Assembly (NCBI GenBank): GCA_031272275.1
Contig: JAISUC010000024.1
Span: 1-32,057, forward strand
DNA: 32,057 nt
DNA from: Actinomycetes bacterium
GTDB taxonomy: Bacteria; Actinomycetota; Coriobacteriia; WRKU01; WQUG01
Reading direction: 5' to 3'
Notes under the pieces: generated by a model
Told to the model about the DNA's origin: nothing
Seen by the model: only the letters and a program-made list of their open reading frames with translations
The model's database searches: none
In this document: positions 16,317 to 23,031 of the stretch, in pieces
Position numbering within the stretch: position 1 is the stretch's first letter
Layout of the letters: each line of letters opens with the position of its first letter
Position numbers and translations under genes: made by a program

Positions 16317-16590
16317 TTGCGGGCAGGTCTTCTGGCTTGAACCGTGGGGTCGCCCTCTGCCTTCCCATTCGGGATCTGCGACACCCCGCCCGTAGATGCA
16401 GGCGATACCGGTGACCGGTGCGCTGTGCGCAGCGGATCAAACCGGGGGGAGTGCGTCCCAAACAGTGGCACGCGAGGGAAACGTGAGGCTCTTACAGCGG
16501 CGGGACCGCGCGGGATTTGCACCCGACTTCCCTTTTCAGCCGCCGGTTTCGTGAACGGATCCACCGTGTGGACCCGGTTGCGAAACGTGG
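16317..16590 (-). ncRNA. Cobalamin riboswitch controlling nrdDG
   Basis: Minus-strand leader with the hallmark blocks of the adenosylcobalamin aptamer in order: AAAAGGGAAG (16543-16525 area), GTGCAAATCCCGCGCGG, TCCCGCCGCTGTAAGAG, a GCCACTG, TGGGAAGG and the terminal AAGCCAGAAGACCTGCCC (16338-16321). Only about 35 bases separate it from the GTG start, and no intrinsic terminator is present, so it most likely hides the ribosome site when B12 is bound. Between GCCACTG and TGGGAAGG it has about 95 bases, more than usual, with an exact 15-bp repeat element in that stretch. Confidence 0.93.
16445..16459 (+). repeat. 15-bp element inside the riboswitch
   Basis: An exact copy of GGGGGAGTGCGTCCC, antisense to the RNA, located in the expanded peripheral segment of the cobalamin aptamer. 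Confidence 0.75.
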
Positions 16591-16607
16591 CGGCAACCAC
16601 GCAAGAT

Positions 16608-16651
16608 ACAACATATTGAGTTGTCAAGCGCCGTCAGGCGCAATATGTGGT
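16608..16651. promoter_or_regulatory. Two NrdR-box-like operators
   Basis: Minus-strand ACTCAATATGTTGT (16621-16608) matches 12 of 14 positions of the NrdR consensus ACACWATATWTWGT. Plus-strand GCGCAATATGTGGT (16638-16651) matches 10 of 14. Starts are 30 bases apart, close to three helical turns, as usual for NrdR tandem boxes. They lie at and just after the predicted transcription start. Confidence 0.6.
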
Positions 16652-16655
16652 ATGT

Positions 16656-16684
16656 AGTCTAGAATTGCGGCGGTCGCCTGTCAA
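16656..16684 (-). promoter_or_regulatory. nrdDG promoter
   Basis: Minus-strand TTGACA (16684-16679, perfect) and TAGACT (16661-16656) with a 17-base spacer. Transcription should start near 16649 and first run through the NrdR-like boxes and the riboswitch. Confidence 0.65.
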
Positions 16685-16703
16685 GAGTGACGGGCGATAC
16701 TGT

Positions 16704-17882
16704 TTACGGTAAGTTGAGGGCGTGGCGGATGCGTTCGATGGCTTCCTGCACGGTGGCGCGCGGGCAGGCCAGGTTGAAGCGTTGGAATCCCGCCCCCTCG
16801 GGACCGAACATGGTGCCGCCGTCCAGCCAGAGTTTCGCGCGATGTATCATCCAATCGTCCAGTTCGCGCGGTTTCATATTCAGACAGCTGAAATCGACCC
16901 ACGCCAGATAGGTTCCCTGGGGCTTCAGCATATGCGCCCCGATTCCCAAGCCGTCGATACCCGATGCCAGGGCGTCAAAGTTTCCCTGCAGGTACACCAG
17001 CATTTCGTCCAACCAGGGGCGGCCCTGTGTGTAGGCCGCCTTGCACGCGACGATTCCCATCAGACCCGGCTGGCTGAGGCCGGCAGCCACATAGGCGCGT
17101 CGATAGCGCACGCGCAATTCGGGATTCGGGATGAACACGTTCGCCAGTTGCAGGCCCGCACAGTTAAAAGTCTTTGAGGGCGCGGTCGCAACGACGCAGT
17201 TTTGGGCATCCTGCGGATCCAGCGCGGCAAACACCGTGTGGCGGTTGCCCGGGAACACAAAGTCCATGTGAATCTCGTCCGAACAGACAATCACGTCATG
17301 TTCGCGACAGAGGGACGCCATGCGCGCCAGCTCATCGCGGGTCCAGACGCGACACACGGGGTTGTGGGGGCTGCAGAGGATGAACAGCTTGACCGAGGGG
17401 TCTGCGACCTTCGCCTCGAAATCGTCGAAATCGATGTCATAGCGGTCGGCGTCGGTGTTATAGACCAAGGGGTTTGTCACCAAGCTGCGCCCGGTGTCGT
17501 GGATGGCTTCGCGAAAGGGATAATAGACCGGCGACTGGATCAACACCGCGTCGCCCGGTTCAGTAAACGCACGCACCGCCATATAGACCGCCGGCACGAC
17601 ACCCGGGGTTTTCACCAACCAGTCCGGTTCAGGTGTCCAGTCGAAATACCGCGTGAACCAGTCCGCCAGAATCGCGTCATAATCGTCACGGGTATCGCTG
17701 TAACCGAAAATGCCGAACTGCGCCGCATCCGCCAAGGCTTGACGCACGGCGGGCGGCGCCTGCCAGTCCATGTCGGCCACCCACATCGGCAGCACGTCGG
17801 TGGGCACCCCCCGTTTGGCGGCGTAATCCCATTTCAGGCTGTCGGTATCATAGCGATCGATGACGGTATCAAAATCAAACAT
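16704..17882 (-). CDS. patB: PatB/MalY-type cystathionine beta-lyase (C-S lyase)
   Basis: Fold-type I PLP enzyme of 392 residues. This group cleaves cystathionine and other cysteine S-conjugates to pyruvate, ammonia and a thiol, or acts as an aminotransferase. Seen: LPMWVADMDWQAPPAV (31-46), the GYSDTRDDYDAI segment, SPVYYPFREAI, CSPHNPVCRVW (170-180), CSDEIHMDF (200-208) and the PLP lysine at 237 in APSKTFNCAGLQ. The glycine expected in HNPxGRVW is Cys177. The ATG is followed directly by family similarity (MFDFDTVIDRYDTDSLKW). It stands alone between the nrdDG promoter and the 69-bp repeat array. Whether the physiological role is methionine synthesis, sulfur recycling or regulation (as for MalY) cannot be told. 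Confidence 0.9.
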   Translation of the reverse strand: MFDFDTVIDRYDTDSLKWDYAAKRGVPTDVLPMWVADMDWQAPPAVRQALADAAQFGIFGYSDTRDDYDAILADWFTRYFDWTPEPDWLVKTPGVVPAVYMAVRAFTEPGDAVLIQSPVYYPFREAIHDTGRSLVTNPLVYNTDADRYDIDFDDFEAKVADPSVKLFILCSPHNPVCRVWTRDELARMASLCREHDVIVCSDEIHMDFVFPGNRHTVFAALDPQDAQNCVVATAPSKTFNCAGLQLANVFIPNPELRVRYRRAYVAAGLSQPGLMGIVACKAAYTQGRPWLDEMLVYLQGNFDALASGIDGLGIGAHMLKPQGTYLAWVDFSCLNMKPRELDDWMIHRAKLWLDGGTMFGPEGAGFQRFNLACPRATVQEAIERIRHALNLP

Positions 17883-17933
17883 GTGCGAGCTCTGCCTTTC
17901 GGTCGTTCGGCTTGTTCCTGTCGGTCTTGCAGA

Positions 17934-18133
17934 GGGCGGACTGAGTCCGAATAAAAAGCTTTGCAGCTTTTTTTCGGCTCATCCGCATACGTATCCCCCA
18001 CCGGGCGGATTGAATCCGAATAAAAAGCTTTACAGCTTTTTTTCGGCTCATCCGCTTGTTTATCCCCCACCGGGCGGACTGAGTCCGAATAAAAAGCTTT
18101 GCAGCTTTTTATTCGGCTCATCCGCCTGTTTGT
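17934..18133. repeat. Tandem array of three 69-bp hairpin units
   Basis: Units begin at 17934, 18003 and 18072, each starting GGGCGGAYTGARTCCGAATA; the third has one extra base and diverges after about 18125. Each unit folds into a long, almost perfect hairpin: GCGGA, TGAG and CCGAAWAAAAAGCT on one arm, their complements on the other, loop of four. The 69-base period equals 23 codons, and an open frame on the minus strand (18121-17834) runs through all units with repeats of SCKAFYSDSVRPV. It sits between map (stop 18152) and patB (start 17882). It could act as a multiple terminator for map. Confidence 0.85.
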
Positions 18134-18151
18134 CCTGCTTCGCGTGCTGGG

Positions 18152-18907
18152 CTACTCTTCCAACGTCAGTATCAGCGGGCCGTCGTCGGTGATCGCCACG
18201 GTGTGCTCAATATGCGCCGCGCGGCTGCCGTCTGCCGTAATCACCGTCCACTCGTCGCCCCGAACGCGTACCGCATCCCCACCCAATGTAAACATCGGCT
18301 CGATTGCAAAGACCATACCGACCTTCAACCGAGGCCCGGTACCGGCGCGTCCATAGTTCGGGATATTCGGGTCCTCGTGCATGACGCGTCCCACGCCGTG
18401 ACCCACATAATCGCGCAATATCCCCAGTCCCGCCTCGTCGGCGACCTGTCCAATGGCGGCACAGACATCACCCAGTCGGTTGCCGGGGACGCATTGTTCG
18501 ATACCGGCGAATAGCGCGCGACGCGTGACCTCGATCAGACGCGTCGATTCGGCATCCACCGTTCCCACCGGCACGGTGTTTGCGTTATCCCCCACCCAAC
18601 CCTGAAAGGTCGCACCGACGTCGATGCTGAAAATATCACCGAAACAGGCCTTGACCCGCCGGTTCGGGATGCCGTGCACCACCTCGTCGTTCAGGCTGGC
18701 ACAGATACTTTTGGGGAACCCGCCGTAACCCAGAAAGGTCGGGTACGCCCCCGCGTCGCGAATCGCGCGTTCGGCGATATCGTCGACCTCGGCGGTTGAG
18801 ATGCCGGGTTCGACCGCTTCACACGCCAGACGCAGCGCGCGCGCCGCAATGATGCAGGCCTCGCGCTGCTGCTTGATCTGGTCGGGTGTCTTTATCTGGA
18901 TGGACAT
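18152..18907 (-). CDS. map: Type I methionine aminopeptidase
   Basis: Metalloprotease of 251 residues that removes the initiator methionine from new proteins. Metal ligands are visible in order: Asp in FSIDVGATF, Asp in WVGDNANTVP, His in YVGHGVGRVMHEDP, Glu in FAIEPMFTLG and Glu in AAHIEHTVAI. The substrate-site histidine is in DEVVHGIPN. Normal length for the short class I form. The ATG at 18907 begins the similarity (MSIQIKTPDQIKQQREA); the Shine-Dalgarno is weak and the adk stop lies 25 bases upstream, so translation may follow from adk. The adk-map order is common next to ribosomal protein operons, but neither secY nor infA is here. Confidence 0.96.
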   Translation of the reverse strand: MSIQIKTPDQIKQQREACIIAARALRLACEAVEPGISTAEVDDIAERAIRDAGAYPTFLGYGGFPKSICASLNDEVVHGIPNRRVKACFGDIFSIDVGATFQGWVGDNANTVPVGTVDAESTRLIEVTRRALFAGIEQCVPGNRLGDVCAAIGQVADEAGLGILRDYVGHGVGRVMHEDPNIPNYGRAGTGPRLKVGMVFAIEPMFTLGGDAVRVRGDEWTVITADGSRAAHIEHTVAITDDGPLILTLEE

Positions 18908-18932
18908 CGGATTACCGGAAACGACTGCAACG

Positions 18933-19562
18933 CTAGTTCGGCAGCACCGCGCGAACGGACGCCCAGACCTCGTCAATCGGACGATCCCCGTCGATGGTCT
19001 GCAGCAATCCCGCGCCGCGATAATACTCCAACAGCGGAGAGGTCTGACGGGCATACACGTCCAGTCGGTTTTTCACGACCTCTTCCTTGTCGTCGTCACG
19101 CTGAATCAGCGGTGCCTTGCACAGCACGCAGATGTCGCCCTCGTCGGCGGTCGTGGTGCGCCCGCACTTCGGGCAGAAACGACGATTCGCCGCACGCGCG
19201 ATGATCACCGAGGGCTCGACCTCGATGGCAATCGCCGCGTCGATGCGCCGTCCCAAGTCCGCCAGTTGTTCGTCCAGCGCAATCGCCTGGGCCGTGGTGC
19301 GCGGAAACCCATCCAGGATGAACCCGGTGGAGGCATCCGACTCCCCCAAACGCTCGCGGACCAAGCCGATGACCACCTGGTCGGGGACCAGGTCGCCGGC
19401 GTCCATGTATTTTTTGGCCTCGACGCCCAGCGGGGTCGAGTCGGCCACGGCCGCGCGCAAAATGTCGCCGGTCGAGATGTGCGGGATGTTGTATTCGGCG
19501 ACCAGTTTCGCCGCCTGCGTGCCTTTGCCGGCGCCCGGAGCGCCCAACAGTATGATGTTCAT
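18933..19562 (-). CDS. adk: Adenylate kinase
   Basis: P-loop kinase of 209 residues that equilibrates ATP + AMP with 2 ADP. The P-loop GAPGAGKGT is at residues 7-15, followed by [10 protein letters not shown] and the [10 protein letters not shown] segment. The LID domain carries a four-cysteine zinc site (FCPKCGR ... [10 protein letters not shown]), typical of Gram-positive and many actinobacterial long-form enzymes. The ATG at 19562 has GAAAGG eight bases upstream; the longer open frame to 19640 has no family similarity. It is followed by map in the same direction. Confidence 0.97.
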   Translation of the reverse strand: MNIILLGAPGAGKGTQAAKLVAEYNIPHISTGDILRAAVADSTPLGVEAKKYMDAGDLVPDQVVIGLVRERLGESDASTGFILDGFPRTTAQAIALDEQLADLGRRIDAAIAIEVEPSVIIARAANRRFCPKCGRTTTADEGDICVLCKAPLIQRDDDKEEVVKNRLDVYARQTSPLLEYYRGAGLLQTIDGDRPIDEVWASVRAVLPN

Positions 19563-19657
19563 GCCACGTGCCTTTCTGTGCTCGGTTGTGTGTAACGCGT
19601 TCAGTCCGCGAACCATCATAGCACGCGCGGGAAATCGCACCGGCAGGGAGCAGGGTC

Positions 19658-19702
19658 GTCCTAATTCCGGCCCTCACTGCAAGAGTGGCGGGTTGTGGCG
19701 CG
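19658..19702. repeat. Partial composite repeat element, copy C
   Basis: GTCCTAATTCC, CCTCACTGC and GAGTGGCGGGTTGTGGCGC match the inverted copy E at 26981-27041 with several changes. It lies between gatB and adk. Confidence 0.55.
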
Positions 19703-19734
19703 CTACGGGGCGTCCGGCAATTAATGCAGGTGTG

Positions 19735-21285
19735 TCAGAGCTTTTTGCTGAGGAGCTCGTTTACGAGGCGCGGGTTCGCGGTGCCGTCGGTTTGGCGCAT
19801 GACCTGACCGACAAAGAATCCCATAAGCCCCGTCTTGCCCGCGCGGTATCCCTCGACCTTGTCGGGATTGGCGTCGAGTATCGCGTCGATAATCGCTTCC
19901 AGTTCACCGGCGTCGCTCAGCTGGCGCATGCCCTGCTCGGCGACAATCACGTCCGGAGCTTTGCCGGTATCCACCATCAGCGCAAACACCTCTTTGGCCT
20001 GTTTGCCGCTGATGGTGCCCTCCTCGGTCAGCGCGACCAGACCCGCCACGTCAGTGGCGCCAATCGCGCTGTCGGATGCAGACAACCCCGTGCTGTTCAG
20101 GTAGGCGCTGAGGTCTCCCAGCACCAGATTGGCCACCGCTTTGGCGCGATCGGCACCGGCCGCCTGTACGGCCGCCTCGTAGTACGCAGCCAGGTCGCCG
20201 TCGGCAGTCAACACGGTCGCATCGTGTGTCGGCAGTCCGTATTCGGCGATGAAGCGTGCCTTTTTGGCATCGGGCAGCTCGGGCAGGCGTGCGCGCAGGG
20301 CCTCCACATATTCCGCCGTGAACTCGAAGGGCACCATGTCCGGCTCGGGGAAATAACGATAGTCGTGTGCCTCTTCTTTGCTGCGCAGCGCACTGGTGAC
20401 CTTGCGCGAGGCATCCCAATGCCGAGTTTCCTGGACCACGCGCCCACCGCTTTCCAGCAGTTCGGCCTGGCGTACGATTTCATAGGCCAGTCCGTCGTGC
20501 AACGCCTTGAAACTGTTCATGTTCTTTAGTTCGGCCTTGGTGCCGAAATCGGTTTCGCCCCGTTTGCGCACCGACACGTTGGCGTCGACACGCATGCTGC
20601 CTTCTTCCATATTGCCGTCGCTGACCCCCAGCGCCAGCCAGATTTGGCGAAGCTTTTGGACAAAGCGGCGGGCTTCTTCGGGCGTGCGCAGGTCGGGTTC
20701 ACTGACCAGCTCCATAAGCGGCGTTCCCGCGCGGTTGAAATCGACCAGCGAGTTCACCGCACCGGCAATGCGCCCCTCGCTGCCACCCAGGTGCACCATT
20801 TTCCCGGTGTCTTCTTCCAAGTGGATGCGGGTGATACCGATGGTGGTGGCATAACTTTTGCCGTCGTCAGCCAGCGTCACGCCCGCAGCGTCCGCACGGT
20901 CGATGCGTTCGTTGATGCCGTCCTCGTCGACCTCGACCAAGACGCTGCCGCGCTCGCAAAAGGGCTTGTCGTATTGGGAAATCTGATAGTCCTTGGGCAT
21001 ATCGGGATAGAAGTAGTTCTTGCGGTGGAATTGGCTCCAAGGCGCGATGTCGCACCCGATGGCAAGACCGGCGAGCAGCGTCCAGTCGACGGCTGCGCGG
21101 TTCGGCACGGGCAGCGAACCCGGCATCCCCAGGCAGACCGGGCAGACGCGCGTGTTCGGCTCGCCGCCGAACTCGACCGGACAGCCACAGAACATTTTGG
21201 TGTTGGCCGCGGTGACCTCGGTGTGTATTTCCAGTCCGATGACCGCTTCCCAGTCGCGCAGTACTTCTGTCAGTGCTTTTGCCAT
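19735..21285 (-). CDS. gatB: Asp-tRNA(Asn)/Glu-tRNA(Gln) amidotransferase subunit B
   Basis: Subunit B (516 residues) of the GatCAB complex, which turns mischarged Glu-tRNA(Gln) or Asp-tRNA(Asn) into the correct amide. It binds the tRNA and phosphorylates the acyl group. Seen: VIGLEIHTEVTAANTKMFCGC with a zinc site (CGC ... CPVCLGMPGSLPV), NRAAVDWTLLAGLAIGCDI, FHRKNYFYPDMPKDYQISQYD, the DTGKMVHLG stretch and EAEGSMRVDANVSVR-like EEGSMRVDANVSVRK. The C-terminal tail domain ends VNELLSKKL. The ATG has AAGGAAA upstream. It is separated from gatA by the PASTA gene but lies on the same strand with short gaps (17 and 43 bases), so it should be one operon. Confidence 0.97.
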   Translation of the reverse strand: MAKALTEVLRDWEAVIGLEIHTEVTAANTKMFCGCPVEFGGEPNTRVCPVCLGMPGSLPVPNRAAVDWTLLAGLAIGCDIAPWSQFHRKNYFYPDMPKDYQISQYDKPFCERGSVLVEVDEDGINERIDRADAAGVTLADDGKSYATTIGITRIHLEEDTGKMVHLGGSEGRIAGAVNSLVDFNRAGTPLMELVSEPDLRTPEEARRFVQKLRQIWLALGVSDGNMEEGSMRVDANVSVRKRGETDFGTKAELKNMNSFKALHDGLAYEIVRQAELLESGGRVVQETRHWDASRKVTSALRSKEEAHDYRYFPEPDMVPFEFTAEYVEALRARLPELPDAKKARFIAEYGLPTHDATVLTADGDLAAYYEAAVQAAGADRAKAVANLVLGDLSAYLNSTGLSASDSAIGATDVAGLVALTEEGTISGKQAKEVFALMVDTGKAPDVIVAEQGMRQLSDAGELEAIIDAILDANPDKVEGYRAGKTGLMGFFVGQVMRQTDGTANPRLVNELLSKKL

Positions 21286-21328
21286 TGTCGTTTCCTTCTC
21301 TTCCCAATATCACTAAGGGATATGGACA

Positions 21329-23014
21329 TTATTCTGCGTAAATCAGTACCGGTAACCCTATCTTGTACGCACTACCCGCCGCCGGGAACTGCTGCGTCAC
21401 GGTCCCGCGCGCCTCCACAGTCGTGGCAGCAGGCGCAGTCGGTGACGTCACAGCCGAAACCCCGCCGCCGTCCACGCCCGGTTGCGCAGTCGCCGTCGCG
21501 GTTGCGGTCGTCTCTGCCGAAGCCGCCGCAGTTCCCGTACCTTGCGGCACGACGACTGCCGTCATACCGGCATCCTGAATCATCCTCACCGCCGCCGCCA
21601 CGTCTTGGCTCAGTACCTCGGGAACGGCCGCATCGGCCGCAGATCCGTGCGACACCAACAGCCCGATGGGATCCCCCGCAGCCAGCAGCGTATCCTTGCT
21701 GGGCGGCGTTTGCGCGACCACCGTACCGGACGCCACCGACGAATCCACTATCGGCCAGGACTGCGTCGCAAACCCGGCCACAGAAGCCTCCGCCGCCGCC
21801 ACATCGGCGGCCTTTCCCGACAGGTCGGGTACGGAGATCTCGGTGGTGGAGTTCCCGCGCGACACCAGCACCAGCACCGACGTGCCCGGTGCCAGCTGTG
21901 TCGCTGACGCGGGCGTCTGGGCGATAACCTCGTTCAGCACGCCGAACGACGCGGACGCCGTAAACACCTGCGGGTTAAACCCTGCCTGTTGCAATGCAGC
22001 GGATGCGGCATCGGCCGACAGGCCCAACACTTTCGGCACCTGAATCGGCGTCGAATAGGCGCCCGCCGAAACCAGCACGCTGACGGTCGAGCCGGACGGC
22101 AGCTCGGTCCCGGCAATCGGCAAAAACCCGACCACCGAACCTGCAGCCACCGTGTCCGACCAGGTGCGTACCTCTTGTGCCACCAGCTGTGCGCCGCTTA
22201 ACGCCGCCTGGGCATCGACATAGCTCATCGCGCTGACGTCGGGCACGCGCACGGTTCTGCCCGCCGCCGCGACTATCAGCTGTACCTTGCTGCCCCGCAG
22301 CGCCAACTCGTCGACGATCGGGTCTTGGGACAGCACGGTTCCCGGCGTGATTCCCGCCGCCGATTCCTCGGTGATTTGCCCGATGCGCAGTCCCGCGTCC
22401 TGAATCAACGCGATGGCCTCACTTTGCGACAGACCGACCAAATCGGGTGCCGGCACTTTGCCAAAGGTCACGTACGCCCAGGCACCTGCAGCCGCCAGCA
22501 ACGCCACAACGGCGCCGACGACAACCATGCGAAACGCCGCCCGGCTGCGCGGTTTTTCCGCATCCGCACCTTCCGGGGGAGTACGTCCCGCGGCGTTATC
22601 CGCGCCGCCTGCGGCGGCGCGCGCCAGATCCTCGGGGCGGGTGCCCACGCGTGCATCCTCGGCACCCTTGATAGTGAAAAACGCCGTCGGTTCCGGCAGC
22701 GGGCTTTTCAGCTCGCCGCGGAGCTCTTCCAGCCGCAGCTCGCCGGCATCCGGTTCGGGGGACAGGGCGTCAGCCAAACGATCGCGGATGACCTCGGTGT
22801 CCGAAGTGCTCGGCGTGGTTGTGGTATCAGGCGCGCCGACCTCAGCGGTCGCAGCGGACGCGTCGCCCGTATCGGGCGCATCGGGGGCATCCCCGCATAC
22901 ATCCACATCGGGCGCGACCGCCGCCGTGTCGTCCGCCAGCGCGCGCAGTTCCTCGCGCGGGGAGAGCGCGTCGTCGGCAACGTCGTCGCCGGTTTTCTTA
23001 AACCAGTTGGGCAT
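21329..23014 (-). CDS. PASTA-repeat membrane protein without kinase domain
   Basis: Protein of 561 residues. A cytoplasmic, acidic and Ala/Thr-rich N-terminus (1-160) is followed by one membrane helix (about 163-184) and five PASTA domains outside: beginnings are VPAPDLVGLSQSEA, VRVPDVSAMSYVDA, IQVPKVLGLSADAA, ISVPDLSGKAADVA and AAVPEVLSQDVAAA. The last is interrupted by an Ala/Thr-rich insert (about 60 residues) before its final strand (VTQQFPAAGSAYKIG). PASTA domains bind peptidoglycan fragments and usually belong to Ser/Thr kinases (PknB) or PBPs; neither catalytic domain is present, so this could be a wall sensor or structural protein. Start ATG at 23014 is chosen because family-like sequence (MPNWFKKTGDD) begins there. 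The start is directly preceded by a 15-bp repeat variant whose GGGGGAG serves as ribosome site. It lies inside the gatCAB operon. Confidence 0.85.
   Translation of the reverse strand: MPNWFKKTGDDVADDALSPREELRALADDTAAVAPDVDVCGDAPDAPDTGDASAATAEVGAPDTTTTPSTSDTEVIRDRLADALSPEPDAGELRLEELRGELKSPLPEPTAFFTIKGAEDARVGTRPEDLARAAAGGADNAAGRTPPEGADAEKPRSRAAFRMVVVGAVVALLAAAGAWAYVTFGKVPAPDLVGLSQSEAIALIQDAGLRIGQITEESAAGITPGTVLSQDPIVDELALRGSKVQLIVAAAGRTVRVPDVSAMSYVDAQAALSGAQLVAQEVRTWSDTVAAGSVVGFLPIAGTELPSGSTVSVLVSAGAYSTPIQVPKVLGLSADAASAALQQAGFNPQVFTASASFGVLNEVIAQTPASATQLAPGTSVLVLVSRGNSTTEISVPDLSGKAADVAAAEASVAGFATQSWPIVDSSVASGTVVAQTPPSKDTLLAAGDPIGLLVSHGSAADAAVPEVLSQDVAAAVRMIQDAGMTAVVVPQGTGTAAASAETTATATATAQPGVDGGGVSAVTSPTAPAATTVEARGTVTQQFPAAGSAYKIGLPVLIYAE
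22575..22589 (+). repeat. 15-bp element GGGGGAGTACGTCCC inside the PASTA gene
   Basis: A one-base variant, antisense to the gene. It encodes GRTPPEG (143-149) in the unconserved cytoplasmic linker ahead of the membrane helix. Confidence 0.7.
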
Positions 23015-23029
23015 GGGACGTGCTCCCCC
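23015..23029 (-). promoter_or_regulatory. 15-bp element variant acting as ribosome binding site
   Basis: GGGGGAGCACGTCCC ends directly at the ATG of the PASTA gene. GGGGAG is placed about 8 bases upstream of the start and is the only Shine-Dalgarno-like sequence there. The gatA stop is 3 bases further up. Confidence 0.6.
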
Positions 23030-23031
23030 GC

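Noticed and set aside
17834..18121. 95-codon minus-strand open frame across the 69-bp repeats
   Set aside because: It overlaps the patB start, its sequence is dictated by the palindromic repeats and the ribosome site is poor. Kept only as part of the repeat finding.
20644..21927. 427-codon plus-strand open frame over gatB and the PASTA gene
   Set aside because: It runs antisense to two well supported genes, and its composition is that of a high-GC shadow frame.
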